From Microvelia longipes (Eukaryota; Arthropoda; Insecta; Hemiptera; Veliidae): a DNA stretch of 64,000 nt. This document shows positions 23,985 through 36,527 of this stretch, piece after piece. The translations under genes and the position numbers were made by a program. The notes under the pieces are model-generated. The model did no database searches. It was not told the DNA's origin and saw only the letters and a list, made by a program, of their open reading frames with translations. The stretch lies in NCBI GenBank assembly GCA_018340805.1, contig JACMZG010000008.1, forward strand, positions 21,871,930 to 21,935,929. The letters are read 5' to 3'. Numbering within the stretch: position 1 is the first letter of the stretch; every line of letters begins with the position of its first letter.

Positions 23985-26470
23985 TTGCCCTCCATTATAG
24001 ACTTTGAAGTATGCGATAGTATATATTCTGATCACTTTCCAGTTCGCTTAACTATCAAAGCATCCAAAGAGAGTTCAACTGATAAATCAAGTACAATACC
24101 ACTTTTACCAAAACTTAAATGACATGAAAGCTAAGGAAAAATATATTAAACAATTAGATGAGGCAGTAAGTAAGATTGATAATATATCAGAGGAAGACAT
24201 TGACGCAACACTGGAGTGCCTTACTGGTTTAGTCTATCTTTCGACAAACCAGGTGCAACAACCATTGACTCTGCATAAAAAGTTCCAACAGCCATGGTTT
24301 ACTTTTGAATGCTGCAAAGCTCGTAAAAACCTTTTTAAGTTACTAAATATAGTTAGAAAGAATAATTCGACGCCTATGAAAAACGGTTATATCTAGTTAA
24401 ATTAAAATACAATAATGTTCGTAGGAAAGCAATTAAAACATATCACGAGGAGTTATCCAATAAATTACAAAATATTAAAAGTTCGCAAGAGTTTTGGGAT
24501 GCTACCAAAGAGTTAAGAATAAAATCTTCAAAATCTGGACTAAAAATTAATATTAAGGATTGGGTTAAGCTTTTTAAATCTCTTCTTAATCCTACTCTCA
24601 GATCAGAACCAATGAGCTACGCCGAACCCTTAATAGAAGTACAAGAAATGGATAAAATTATAACCATGGATGAGTTAGAGAAAAGTCTCGCAAGAATGAG
24701 TTACAATAAAGCTCCAGGATTGGATAGGATCCCGAGTGAATTTTACAAGAACGCTCCGATGAGTTTTAAAGAAAAACTTTTGGATCTTTTTAATAATATG
24801 TATAATACTGGTAAAGTTCCCAAGTCGTTTAGAAACTCTATAATATTTCCTGTAAATAAAAAGGGTAGTGTTAATGATGTGAAAAATTATAGAGGAATTT
24901 CATTCTTGCCTACCATTGTCAAAGTTTTTACTGGTATTTTACAGAGAATAACTGATTGGCTAGACTCTAAGAACATTCTAAGTGAATTTCAGGCTGGTTT
25001 TCGTAAGTCCTACTCAACTTTAGACAACATTTTTTCGTTGACATCCATCATGGATATAGGGGTCAAGAAAAACAAAGAAAAGACTTTATGGATTCTTGGT
25101 AGACTTCAAAGCGGCCTTCGATTCTTTAATGAAGTGCAGTGTTTTTCAAGCTATTCAAGGAAGGTGTTTCTACTAAGTTTATATAAATACTGAAATCTCT
25201 CTATAAGGACACTAAGTCAGTAGTTTGGTGCTTTGATAAAATATCTGAGTTATTCGATACAGAAATAGGGCTTAAACAAGGGTGCTTCTTATTAAGTCCC
25301 TTGATATTTGCCTTATTTCTGAATGATCTTCACTTATTAGGAGGAGGACTTAAATTTGGGAATTTAACAATTCGTTATCAAGCCTTTGCCGATGACGTCA
25401 TAATACTCAATGATAACAAATTAATACTTCAAGATTAATAAGCTCAAAGAATATTGTGATCTATGGACCTGGAAGTGAACCAGAAAAAAATTATGATTTT
25501 CAGGAATGGAGGTAAATTAAGAAAATACAAATCATTTTACTTTGGTCCTACAAAGCTTGAAATTGTAAACGCTTATAAATATCTGGGCATAATTCTAACC
25601 CCTACTTTGTCTCTAACTAAACATTTTGATATGAAAAGATCAGCTGTATTAGTATTAATACAGTTTGGAATACATTAATTGATAATCGAAATGTTCCTTT
25701 TAGTAAAAAAATTGTTAATATTTAACTCAGTCATCAGGGCCCAAATGGGCTATGGTGCTCACTGCTGGGGCTACTTACCTCAGGACGAGATTGAAATAAT
25801 GCAGAGGAAATTTGTAAAAAGAATTCTTAAGCTACCTTAGAATACTGCAAGTCATTTTAATTATAATGAGTTAGGTTTAAGCCCAGTTTATTTGCATTCA
25901 CTTCATTTACATTTCGATTATGTAATTAAATGCTTAGAAATGCCAAATAATAGGCTTCCTAAAATTGTAACACTAAAAGTTTTGCAAGAAAATGTATCTA
26001 GGGGCAAAAAATGGAAGGAATAGGCTGTGGAACATAATATTAAATAAATTGGTCACAGATCCAGCCTAAGGTGTGAAAACAAAAACTATTATTATTGAAG
26101 CTATAAATTAAAATTTAACTAGAAATTTAGATTTAGCTGTTACTCATCAAAATTGTTTATAGAAACTTTAATTACGATCATGTGAGTAAAATCTATTTAC
26201 AAGATAATAAATTAATTTTAGTACGATAAGGGGTGACTGTTTTAACTTGAAATGATAAACCTTAGAAAAGATTTAGACAGAATGTGTTGTTTATGTCAGA
26301 CGAATGAATATGAGAACATTATTCATTTTTTAGGTTCATGTCCTGCCATAACATCATTTCGCCATGGAGATCTTAGAAACTCAACAAGTTTATGCTTTAC
26401 TAAATAGAAGATTTCCATCTCTTATATCGTTTGTTAAAGAAGCTATGCTTCATAGATCAAATTGCTAAAC
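23985..26470 (+). pseudogene. Decayed LINE retrotransposon (endonuclease end, reverse transcriptase, 3' part)
   Basis: Endonuclease end: DHFPVRL near 24032, the conserved SDH block. Reverse transcriptase at 24612-25193: SLARMSYNKAPGLDRIPSEF, VKNYRGISFLPTIVKVF and SEFQAGFRKSYSTLDN, the standard LINE blocks. In a shifted frame beyond 25250: GLKQGCFLLSPLIFALFLNDL and then QAFADDVIIL with the catalytic Asp pair. The 3' part at about 26280 has CCLCQTNEYENIIHFLGSC, a Cys/His motif after the reverse transcriptase. Numerous stops and shifts make it dead, and the 5' part is missing. It resembles the I/Jockey/R1 side of LINEs, but I cannot name the clade. No clear poly-A or target duplication was found. 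Confidence 0.88.
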
Positions 26471-26984
26471 CTAAAAAATAAATTAAATTTACCAAATGAA
26501 TGAATTTATATTTATTTTTATTTATTATCAAAAACCTTTATGTTTTTAATTGTTTTCTTTTTTAAATTGTTATAATTTTTTTATATATTAGTGTTAAGTT
26601 TCTCTATTTGCATGTTATAATATTACAATTAAGTTAACTAGCTTCTATTGAATAACTGATGATTTAATACTACATTAATGGAATAAATATTATAAAGTAT
26701 ATAGCAAATAGTCATAAAAAAAGATAGATAAATTGATTAGTCTACTAATTTATAGTGTTTTTATATTGTATTATTATTTACATTATAACATTATTATTTT
26801 ACTATTTTTTGTCCACAATTTTAGTTAGTTTTTATTGCATGTTATAATTATTCTAAGTAGCTCTATACAATAAATGTCAGAACTCCACACACGACATATT
26901 AATTATTATTTATATTTTATTTATAAATAATATTATTTAATTATAAATTTTTAAATTAAATAAAATATATTATAAGTTCCAGTT
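26471..26984. other. AT-rich non-coding stretch
   Basis: No recognisable content beyond simple AT runs. Confidence 0.5.
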
Positions 26985-27287
26985 TAAGTTTTGCAAATTT
27001 TTCCAGATCAAACTTTTTGGATTTCTTAGGCTCGAGTTGATAACTTAACATATGAAGTTATCTTGAGACATTTTTCAATACTTCATTGATGTACTTCATC
27101 TTTAGCTCTTCTTTTTGATAGCTTATTGGAAGTAACATAGGTCTAACTTTTACAAACTATTCAGGTAAAAAACTTAAAAACAAAGAACAATTGAAATGCA
27201 GGCAAGACTTTAGTGTATAGAGTAAAGCATTTGGCCCAGGAGACATAATTTGTTGAGTGATTTAGGTTTCGAAATCCACAGCTAGTA
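26985..27287. repeat. Dispersed repeat, copy 2
   Basis: Same-orientation relative of 13060-13312, with shared blocks TGCAAATTTTT, GGCTCGAGT and GAACAATTGAAATG in order. About 50 bases of extra sequence lie in the middle. Confidence 0.7.
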
Positions 27288-27683
27288 TTCATTTCGAATT
27301 ATATTTGTTTATAAACTTACAAGATTACAAACAGATAACTTCAATTAAATGGCCTTCTTAAAAAAAATAATAATCTGAATATTAAACAGCATTAAATATC
27401 ATAAAGAGGGTTTCCTCCTTGGAATAGTTTATTGTTATTAATTCCAGCTCAAAATGTTTTCAGCTTGAATCTGTTGCAGTCTTAAAATGTTATTTGAGAT
27501 GTAACACATGGCTGAGTAGAGTAACTCATATCAGAGAATTTAGTTAAAAGTTTGCTCACTAGAATGCAGGAATGTGTAGGATAGCCTCACTATTTCCCTT
27601 TTACATAAAATTAAGTAATATAACCTTATAAAGAAATTATATTAAGTAATTACATTTTATAACTTTAATATTTAATTAGTATA
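27288..27683. other. Non-coding stretch before the long TA tract
   Basis: Nothing recognised. Confidence 0.45.
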
Positions 27684-27902
27684 ATTTATATATATATATA
27701 ATATATATATATAAATAATAATATATATATATATAAATTATATATATATTCATACATAATATTAAATATATAAATATTATATATGTAATTACAATTGTAT
27801 ATTAAATAACTTTATAAATATATATATATATATAAATATATATAATATATAATAATATATATATATATTATATATAATATAATATAAAATATAAATATCA
27901 TA

Positions 27903-27953
<51 letters not shown>

Positions 27954-27957
27954 TATT

Positions 27958-27988
<31 letters not shown>

Positions 27989-27992
27989 TATA

Positions 27993-28060
<68 letters not shown>
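27684..28060. repeat. Long (TA)n microsatellite region
   Basis: About 375 bp of TA dinucleotides with scattered AA or TT interruptions and a few short non-TA islands. Such tracts can form cruciforms and are prone to assembly-length errors. Confidence 0.95.
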
Positions 28061-28062
<2 letters not shown>

Positions 28063-28484
28063 CAAACAATTGTATTAGTATACATAAAGTAATTACTTAT
28101 ACAATATAATGAAGTAATATTAAAAATAAAAAAGTAATATATTTAAATAAGGTTTATATATTACTTTTGTAGGCACCAACTTTATTAAAATTTAATTTTA
28201 GAAACTAGTTCACTGCTTACTCACTAGGTTGCAGAGGCATGTTGAGTGTAATCTGTTTTCTCTTTAAATCATTCTTCCTAATAAACAGGGAAATATTACA
28301 TTTTACTGCTCATGAGAAAATCTTGATTTGCCAAATTCAAAAATAAATTCATAGATAAAAACTTTTATAAAATGGGGTACGGGGTAAATCGGATTTTCTC
28401 GCTAATCCTCCCTACTTTAGATCCTCCCTCCTCCTTAAAATATAACAATTAACAATTTTACACATCAACTCGTCTTCTAACTCG
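28061..28484. other. AT-rich non-coding stretch
   Basis: No coding region. The last 100 bases (GGGTACGGGGTAAATCGGATTTTC, in two parts) resemble the tail of the SINE that follows, in inverse, so the SINE may have a partner copy here. Confidence 0.4.
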
Positions 28485-28738
28485 CAAGTATATTCATGAT
28501 TTTTGTTGGATCATAAAAATCAAGGAGCATTGAGCGTGGTCAGTGCTGTATGGGTGACCGCTGAGAATGATACAGATGCATTTACTATCTGAAGACGGGC
28601 GAAGCGAGTCCAAAGGCAGGTAGCAGTATAAATTTGTTGAACTGTATTTCTCAGGACGAATCTGGGAGGATGAGCGAAGCGAATCCGATTTAGGAAAATT
28701 AGGAAAATATCCGAGGTACCCCGTACCCATTTTTTTGT
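28485..28738 (+). mobile_element. 5S-rRNA-derived SINE, plus-strand copy
   Basis: About 28521-28570 reads GGAGCATTGAGCGTGGTCAG and then TGGGTGACCGCTGAGAATG. This matches the 5S rRNA internal promoter: the A box (family AAGCAGCGTCGGGC), the intermediate element, and the C box (GATGGGTGACCGCCTGGGAA). The body continues with GCGAAGCGAGTCC and CAGTATAAATTTG, then GAGCGAAGCGAATCCG. The opposite-strand copy at 60788-61042 aligns over the whole length, which defines the element. 5S-derived SINEs (SINE3 type) are known, for example in zebrafish. The body here is not one I recognise. Confidence 0.85.
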
Positions 28739-28848
28739 TGCAAATACTCTATTACACTTAAACTCCTCATATTGTAAATAAATAAATAACATTGCAATTC
28801 TAATAAGTTTGAACGAATATAAAAATAATAACAAGCCGAGCAGGGTCG

Positions 28849-28964
<116 letters not shown>

Positions 28965-28970
28965 AGGCCC

Positions 28971-29190
28971 CCCCCCAAACTGGCTACGCACATTCTGGAA
29001 TACATTCCGTAACGTTAGGATAGTAGTTACGTAGCCCTTCACGGCTAAGACATGAGTATATATAAGTAAGCCCAACTCAGTCGGGTACACAGTATAGCCG
29101 GGTTCGTGATCAATCTTGGCCTGAACGTCAGTGGATAAATTATTATGAGCGCCACCTCGTTTAGTGAATAAATACTTTTTTTTAACTTTA
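28971..29190 (+). repeat. Possible solo LTR or LTR fragment
   Basis: The segment has a promoter-like TATATAAGTAAG at about 29058, then a GC-richer CAGTCGGGTACACAG block and an AATAAA at about 29167. This is the layout of an LTR with TATA box, R region and polyadenylation signal. No second copy, primer site or target duplication is visible, so the call is tentative. Confidence 0.35.
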
Positions 29191-30773
29191 TTGATTATTG
29201 TCTACAATAAATGTATTTGACATAGTGCTAATGCTGGTTAAAGTGACTTGGCATCTAGATAGGAGGAATCACCCAGTGGTGTACTCCTTGGCGTGGTTAG
29301 GTAAATGTAATAATGTAATGTAAATGTGAATAAATACTGAAATAAATTATATAATTTTTATTTATAATAATTTAGAGCTTAAAGGTAACTTTTGTCTTAA
29401 AAAAATAAATTTGTTTTTTTTTATCTAGTACATATGTGAAGGAATAGGCACAGACAAGAAAACACAGGTTGACGGTCAATAGAGGTAGGAAAATGGTTTT
29501 GAATAGGGGAATTGAGGGCCGAGAACTAGAAAACGAGGGAATCTAGCCGGAGAGTAGGGAAAACGCCAAAGGTCACACCAAAAGGTGGGACAGAACAACA
29601 GATATTTGGGTAATGTAGTGATCCCCTTGCATTCGAAGGGGCCACTACGTACAGATTAACAAAAAGACTTAACACTACTTTTGAATTGAAATATTCTGTA
29701 TTGTAGGAGAACTCAAACTTGTTGTTTTGCCGCGTACAATATACACAAAAAACTAAGAGATCCAGACTCGGAACGCAAAATATTACTCAATGAACAATCA
29801 AACAAAACACTTACTCCGCGTAGCATAGCTGTAAAAATTAAAAATAAAAGTGTTAACGATTCTTGGCTCAAGAAAAGATAAATGACTGAAAAACTAACAG
29901 AAATAATAAAAACAATAATAAACCCTAGCACAGTTGTGGGCCCCAGTACATTAAGTCTACCTACTTCAGTTGTCGTCCACTGACCTACCAATTACTCTAC
30001 TGGCTCACAATAATAATTAGAAAAGAAAAATAAATAAAATAAAAAGTAAACTTCTGCATAAAATTAAAACATATCCGAAGGCATTTTATATAAATTAAAA
30101 ACAATGACTTTAATTCTATAATTTCGTAAGCTATATAAATTAAGCTATGGCCATTTCACCCAACACTGTGGCATCATCAGGCTAATAAACTAAACACTAC
30201 ATTAACAACTAAAAATCACAGAAAAACAAATAAAGCACATATACAATAAGCTAGCTATAAATAAAATCACAGAATTAGCTAAAACTTAACTTCGTCAACA
30301 AATAAAAACAGAAAGGTTACAACAAAAAGTTAAGGTTATAAATCCGAAGACATATAAAGGTTATAATCCGAAGATAAAAAAAGGTTATATCCGAAGGCAA
30401 AGGTCGAGGAAGTGCCCAAGAAGTAACCTACTTCAAGGACTAGGATCTCACAATGGACAGTCTGACCTGAGTATAATGGATCTGTAAGACTACGATCTAC
30501 AGATCTGATTCAACACATCTCCTTAGTATGGTACCATTGTCACATGTGTGGCTAGACCTCCACAGAACAGACTTAGAGCGAATTTAGCACCAACACGTTC
30601 ACCACCAGTATTCATCAGTCAAAGTTTTCTTCCGGTGAAAGAGTTTGGGAGGCTTATGTTTTCCCCAGATACACAAAACTGAACCACTCTCTAATCCCCA
30701 AAGGGCTGAAAACTAAACTTTGAAATAATGACTAGTCTCCAAAATTGTGCACAAAAGAAACGTGCACCAAATT
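29191..30773. other. Non-coding stretch with hairpin and hammerhead-like relic
   Basis: A 34-base hairpin (GTAGTG..CCCCTT / AAGGGG..CACTAC) lies at 29615-29648. On the minus strand at 30154-30180, CTGATGA is followed by 16 bases and then GAAAT, a degenerate version of the hammerhead-like ends described elsewhere in this window. No gene is recognisable. Confidence 0.45.
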
Positions 30774-31715
30774 CAAAGAGACTAATACTATTAGAGGGAG
30801 TACAGCACTCGATTAACACAGAGATAAGGGGTCTGAAAGTGAGACAGTTTCCATAGGCGCCGTAAAAAACAACAGCGCAGGTCTTAAAATTAGAGGCAAC
30901 CTTAACTCTCATGGGTTTCCCATTTGTTTTGCTTGCAAAGGTATAAACAAATTGAAAAAAGTCATACTTTTAACTGTTTTGGTTTAATATTGCTTAAATT
31001 AACAACACTAAAGAAAATTAAGAATATACAAACCAAATTGAATCTTTGAAAACTAGCAAAACATTTCACTAAGCTAACAAAAACAAAATATTAACACATT
31101 AACTTACTTCTACGAAAGTAAACGGTAAAGCTCAAGATCTTGATAAAGGGATGACCGCACTAAGTCGATTTGCCATAGAAACAAGTGACCCATCGAAAAC
31201 CAGAAAATAGAGAGAATTCAACACGAAACACATGTCAAAAACCAACTGCACATGGTACAAACTGTTAAAATTTAGAGGCAAACTTACGTCACAATGTTTC
31301 CATGTTTTAATTGCTTGAGAAGGTTAACAAAACACGCTTAAATTATTACTCACTGAAGAGGCAAAGTATATTCCAACATTTAAAATTATATAAGCACAAA
31401 TGACTTAACAAGCACCACAAATGTAACAATCACGAGAAGCACAGAAGAAAGTCGAGAAGCAAACTCGACAACCTGCAACATAACCTGCGTTGGCGCTTTT
31501 TTCATTATAATCAAAGGGAAGGGGTACGTTTGCTTCTAATTCTCTATCTCATACAAGTTCCATGGGGTCAGAAAAGTTCCTTAATGCGTCATACCCTTTA
31601 TTCAAGATCCTTGAATTATCATGAAAAATCAAAAATGACGTCACCAATGTGCAGTTACGGCACCTAGCTACCAAGGAATGATAAGAGCTGTTGTATCCTT
31701 CCTCTAAGTATTATA
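30774..31715. mobile_element. Inverted-repeat element, family A relative
   Basis: The left end CAAAGAGACTAATACTATTA followed by GAGGGAGTAC and the segment GAGACAGTTTCCATAGG match the element at 15774. The right side (TGACGTCACCAATGTG, then GTTACGGCACCTAGCTACC, then AATGATAAGAGCTGTTGTATCC) matches its right end but decays at CCTCTAAGTATTAT. The interior is longer (about 940 bp in total) and different, with no transposase visible. Confidence 0.78.
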
Positions 31716-32083
31716 TTTATAAAGAATTAATAAATTAAAATCAATCAAAACAAAAATTATAATTTACATTTTACTCTAATTAATAAGTAATCAAGTATCT
31801 AATTAAAAACAAACTCATAGATTAAAATACTTTTTGAAACAAAGAACAACTTAATATAAATTCAGTGGATGCCTAATAACCTCAACACAACAACAACAAC
31901 AACACAAGAAGAAACCGCTAACGAACACCTGGCGAAGAAGAAGCAAGCCCAAACATCCAACAAGAAACCAAACGCTACAAACATACAAAACATCCAGAAC
32001 AACTCTCTCTCAACAAATCAAACTTAAACTAAAGCTAAAAACCAAATCAAGTGATCAATTTAAAGTCAGTTAGTCCTCATTAA
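31716..32083. other. AT-rich non-coding stretch
   Basis: Includes an ACA-rich run near 31895 (CAACAACAACAACAACAC). Nothing else recognised. Confidence 0.5.
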
Positions 32084-32565
32084 TTTTTTTTTTTTTTTTT
32101 TTTTTTTTAAGCTCTTTATTTCACAAAAAAAGTATGTTACAAAAGTAAACAAAAAAAGTATTGATACAACGTAAAAAGTATTAATACAAATTACAACAAG
32201 TAATGATACAACTGTAAAAACTATTATTATTACCAAAAAAAGAGAACAAAGTGAAATCCCACAAGGTAATCCTGAGTGTGGGGTCTTTAAGTAAGTAATA
32301 AAAGCTTAAGTTATACTATACAGTAAAATAAGTAAAAAAAAGTGAATACAAAAAAAAATTAATGATATACAAGGTATAAATTAAATAAAAAATAAATAAA
32401 TAAAATAAAAAATTTACATAATTATCTTACACAGAAAAGAGCATAAAGACAACAAAAAAAAAGTTTTAAAGAGTTAAAAAAGTGATGATTGCACATATGA
32501 GATGAGATAGTTAGTTCTTTGGTATGATTTTAAATAAAATAAAAAATATATATAAATGCTATTAA

Positions 32566-33228
32566 TTAAAAAAGAAGGTTGAATTGTTTTTCTTGGAGCC
32601 ACTCCCTAATTTTTAATTTAAATATATTTATTTTACATAATTTTAGATTTTGAGGTACAGAGTTATACAGTTTTATTCCACTACAGTAAATTGATTTCAA
32701 CTTTATATTTTTATGACAATTTTCTATTTCAAGATTGTTTTTACTTTTATACCTGGTTTCATAATTGCTTTGAGAGGGTTGAAAATCAGCTTTATTCTTA
32801 TGGATATACAAGCATACATTTTTTGTAAATATTTGGTTAATAGAGAGTAATTTAGTTTCCCTGAACAAATCAAGTGTACTATAATCTTTTCTTTTTTGAT
32901 ACATAACTTTAATAATAGATTTTTGGCAGATAAATAGTTTATTAAGTAAAGTTTTACTGCTGGTTCCCCAGAATATAATGCCATAAGAGATAACACTTTC
33001 AGCTATAGCATAATAAAAAGACTTAAGAAGTGACGGTGAGGCTACATTTCTAATAAGGTAAAAATAATGAGTGATTGAATTAAGTTTTTTACAAATTAAT
33101 AATATGTTTTTCCAGTTTAGGTTAGCATCAATGGTAAGACCTAATATTTAGTAGATTCAGCTTTAGTTAAGGTTTGACAATTACAATTAGTTATTTATAT
33201 AGTTTTACATGATTATGTAACTTTATTG
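32566..33228 (-). pseudogene. LINE ORF2 C-terminal region
   Basis: It continues from the reverse transcriptase in other frames: FYYAIAESVISYGIIFWG, then SIYCSGIKLYNSVPQNLK and LKIREWLQEKQ. This arrangement (SYGIxxWG, then a GIKLxNSLP block) is the usual C-terminal tail of CR1-like LINE proteins. One or two frameshifts separate it from the frame ending at 33229. Confidence 0.82.
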
Positions 33229-34530
33229 TTATATCCACGTTCTTTTTATTAAGAGTAAAAGAAATCCAACAGGTTTTTTCACATTTAATTTAAGGAAATT
33301 ATAATTAAACCAATCATAGATTATGGAAAGATCTTTCTCAACATCTTCCTGCAGCGAGGGCCATGAATCGCCAGTGAACAAAAGGTAAGTATCATCGGCG
33401 AAACAGCCGATAGTGCAAAGGGTTTTTAGTTTACTCAGGTCGTTAACATAAATTAAGAAAAGCAAGGGACCTAACGACGAGCCTTGCGGGATTCCGCTTA
33501 CTATGTCTAAACAGTCGCTTAAGCTATTGTTTATTTTTACCATTTGCTTTCTATTTGTTAAATAATTATCTAATAATTTTAAAGCTACTCCTCTTATTCC
33601 ATAAGCTTGTAATTTTTCAACTAGCCTCTTGTGATTAATAGAGTCAAAAGCTTTGGATATATCTAGAAATATGGTTAGCACTTTTTTGTTTCTATCAAGA
33701 TTATTGATGATATTTCTCAGCAAATAATCTGCCGCATTATCTGTAGATACATTTTTCCTAAAATCAAATTGGTTAGGATTTAAAAGTCTATGATCTAAAA
33801 AATATTTGTTGATTCTGTTATATAAGCATTTTTCTATTATTTTTGAGAAATTATTTAGTAAGGAAATGGGTCGGTAATTATTGATATCATGGGGAGAATC
33901 AGATTTGTAGATAGGGGTGACTATTGCAATTTTGAATTGATTAGGATATTTACCTGTTTTGAAGACTAAATTTGTTATGTGAGTAAGAGGAGTTGCTATA
34001 TTTTTTGCTATGAGTTTTATTGAAATTAAAGAAATTTTATCCTGACCTGCTGATGTTTTATTTTTACAATCCTTAATTATTCCTAATATTTCATCTTGTG
34101 TAACTGGTGAAAGTTTAAAACTATGGTTAACTGGATTTACTTTATGCTGGTCTCTAGCTGGCTCAAGTGTTTTATGAATTCTTTTTGCAGTATCTGTAAA
34201 ATGCTGGTTAAAATGATTTGCTACAGTTATAGCGTCCGTTTCTGCTTTAACTCTTTCTCCTTTATCATTTAAGATATAATCTATTTGTAATGACTTATTG
34301 TTTTTGTTAGTAATTTCGTTTAAGATTCTCCATTCTTCTTTGGAATTTTTGAAGCAATTAGATAGTTTATTTATGTAGTAATCAGTTTTTACTTTTAGAA
34401 TTAATTTCTTTAAATAATTTCTATAGAGTTTAAATTTATTTAAAAGTTGTGGGTCATTTTCTTTAATATTTTTCAGTTTCCGGTGAAGTTTGTTTCTTTT
34501 CCTGATTGAGTTAAGTAGAGCTGACGTCAT
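33229..34530 (-). CDS. LINE ORF2 reverse transcriptase (433-residue open segment)
   Basis: The reverse transcriptase primes on nicked chromosomal DNA and copies the LINE RNA. Blocks in order, with residues counted from the Met at 34530: CKNKTSAGQDKISLISIK (about 150), IAIVTPIYKSDSPHDINNYR and PISLLNNFSKIIEKCL (about 200-240), a degenerate FDFRKNVSTDNAA (family FRxxxST), LDISKAFDSINHKRL with the first catalytic Asp (about 290), SGIPQGSSLGPLLFLIYVND (about 345), and CFADDTYLLF with the catalytic Asp pair (about 382). The N-terminal 130 residues are the Lys-rich connector after the endonuclease. It lacks its own natural start and is the middle of ORF2. All catalytic residues are intact. Confidence 0.92.
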   Translation of the reverse strand: MTSALLNSIRKRNKLHRKLKNIKENDPQLLNKFKLYRNYLKKLILKVKTDYYINKLSNCFKNSKEEWRILNEITNKNNKSLQIDYILNDKGERVKAETDAITVANHFNQHFTDTAKRIHKTLEPARDQHKVNPVNHSFKLSPVTQDEILGIIKDCKNKTSAGQDKISLISIKLIAKNIATPLTHITNLVFKTGKYPNQFKIAIVTPIYKSDSPHDINNYRPISLLNNFSKIIEKCLYNRINKYFLDHRLLNPNQFDFRKNVSTDNAADYLLRNIINNLDRNKKVLTIFLDISKAFDSINHKRLVEKLQAYGIRGVALKLLDNYLTNRKQMVKINNSLSDCLDIVSGIPQGSSLGPLLFLIYVNDLSKLKTLCTIGCFADDTYLLFTGDSWPSLQEDVEKDLSIIYDWFNYNFLKLNVKKPVGFLLLLIKRTWI

Positions 34531-34589
34531 CCAAGGTTTCAGTCTAGTGCATTTAGAATTTATTTTTTTTTTGTTGTTGTAACATATTC

Positions 34590-35470
34590 TAAGTTCTTAT
34601 TTAGCGTGTTGTAGAAACAGGAAACTGCATCATCAACTTGGTTACTTTTTATCACTGATTCCCAGTTTCATCTTCTAAATTCTTATTTAATTGTTCATAA
34701 TCAATAGTATTTGTGTAGCGAGGTAGAGATGTAGAGTTCTTTATGTTTTTATCAGCACTATTAGGAAATGTATAAGCAACCATATGGTGGTCAGAGATAT
34801 AAGAGTTAATTATTGCTGCTTGCCCTTCTTTAAAATTTATAAATATGTGGTCATACACGAAGAAGATTGGTGACGCGTAACTCCGTCAATCTTAGGGGTC
34901 AATCCCTGTTCACTAAGGGTCGATAAATAATCAAGTGCTTCATTACTTAATTGATCATCTTTGTTCATTTGATTGCAATTCTTAATATTAAGGTTAATGT
35001 CTCCAATTAGCATTTTTTTCTTAGTTTTTATATTTATGAATATCTTTTTGATTTCCCTTATGAATGAGATTTTACTTAAACTTGGTTTACGGTAAGTAAT
35101 AACAGCTGCATATTGTTTTTTATTTATGTTAAATTCAAGTAAAGCTGAGTTTGAAAAGGTACAATTAAGATTTTTAATAGATATTTCTTTTAATGATGAT
35201 TTGATATATACTGCTACGGCATCCCAAATAGAATGTCGAGCTGGTATGTGATGAACGTCATAACCTGGTATTGCGACAAGTTGATTGTTATGAGTTAGGT
35301 GAGTTTCTGAGAGAATAATAATTGCTGGTGGAATTGAAAGTAGCTGGACATCTAGTAAAAACTGGTCAATGTTTGATCTGTATCCTTGAATGTTTAAATG
35401 TAGTATAAGAGCTTCACTTTTTGAGTTCAGATATATCGTTGAAAATTGGTGTTGAGTCTATTGCAAAACT
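34590..35470 (-). pseudogene. LINE ORF2 apurinic-type endonuclease
   Basis: This domain nicks target DNA to prime reverse transcription. On the minus strand from about 35430: LHLNIQGYRSNIDQF, then IIILSETHL with the catalytic Glu, IGDINLN (Asp/Asn), RHQSSSCMYDHIF and finally SYISDHHMVAY with the Asp-His pair. This is the standard order for LINE endonucleases. The frame shifts near 34860 and ends at a stop near 34650, so the copy is not intact, but most of the fold can be traced. Confidence 0.85.
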
Positions 35471-35832
35471 ATGAAATTATATCTGTTAATAGTATCTTTT
35501 GATTTGTAAATATATTCAAAGAATGAGAATAGAAGAGAAATAATATGGTTAGATTTCTACTTGGTAGGGATATCATATTTTGTTCTAATCCACATTAATG
35601 GAGAGCGGTCTTCTTTCCGCATATATATTTTTCCTTCTTTTATCCAAACAAATTTGTAGTTCAGGTCTTTCTTAGCTAATCTTGCTAGATAAAAGAGATT
35701 TTTTTCCTATCAGTCAATTTTTCATTTATGTAAAATATATATTCAGACTCTTCGAATGAGATACTATTTAATTCTTTCTTAGTTTTGTCAGTATACTTGG
35801 TATCTATCACCTTCTTTTTAAGTATTGTTTTT

Positions 35833-36527
35833 TTATTTCTTGGTTTTTTGTTTTATTGTTATAACAGTTGTATTACCTTTTTGTTTATAGTAGTTTTCGA
35901 CTATTTCAAAATCGTTTTTCTCCAGATCTTTGCAGGATGTTTTGCATATTTCATAAGTTATAGATTCTAGTTTTTCATTTGGAAGATCACCATTGAATTG
36001 AATCTCTAACATATTCGCAAGTGCTTTTTGGTCCAGTTCGTCTAGTCTGGAGGTATTGTCCCTACATTCTTCTGAAGTCATATCGAGTTTCGAGTTTATT
36101 CTATCAATAGAATCGTTCGTTGTGCAATAAAACTACTGAAGTTGTCAAATTCGGCACTATGGAATCTAATTGTTGCAGTTAAATCATTCATAACTGTAAC
36201 CATTTTATTAACAGCTCCTGTTAGTTTATCAATTTTTATGCTAGTATCGTTACCTTCAGAGGTTTCGTTTTTTAATATGATCTGAAATTTCGTTTTCTTC
36301 ATTATCTGATGTGTCTTCTGTTTGTTTTTTCTTTTCCTTTTCATAGAGGGTACAAATCGAGCAACGGAATGGTTGTTTTTTTGTTTTATTAACTCTAATT
36401 CACTCTTGGAAACATTAACACAACCCATGTGAAACCATGAATGGCATAAATCGCAGCCAACCATCGTAGTAGTTATGTTTTGTTTACATTTACCGCACAA
36501 GTAAACTTGTTTCTTTGTTCTTGCCAT
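35833..36527 (-). pseudogene. LINE ORF1 with PHD-type zinc finger
   Basis: The start Met is at 36527. Residues 10-45 form a PHD-like C4HC3 finger: CGKCKQ, CDLCHSWFHMGC and further Cys/His spacing. A Lys-rich stretch and a helical segment with coiled-coil character (KLTGAVNKMVTVMNDL) follow. After a stop at 36096 the frame continues at 36081 with a C-terminal part (DELDQKALANMLEIQFNGDL, then ESITYEICKT), which resembles the small nucleic-acid-binding fold region of LINE ORF1 proteins. PHD fingers in ORF1 are known in some CR1-like LINEs. The interruption is one short frame break. Confidence 0.8.
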
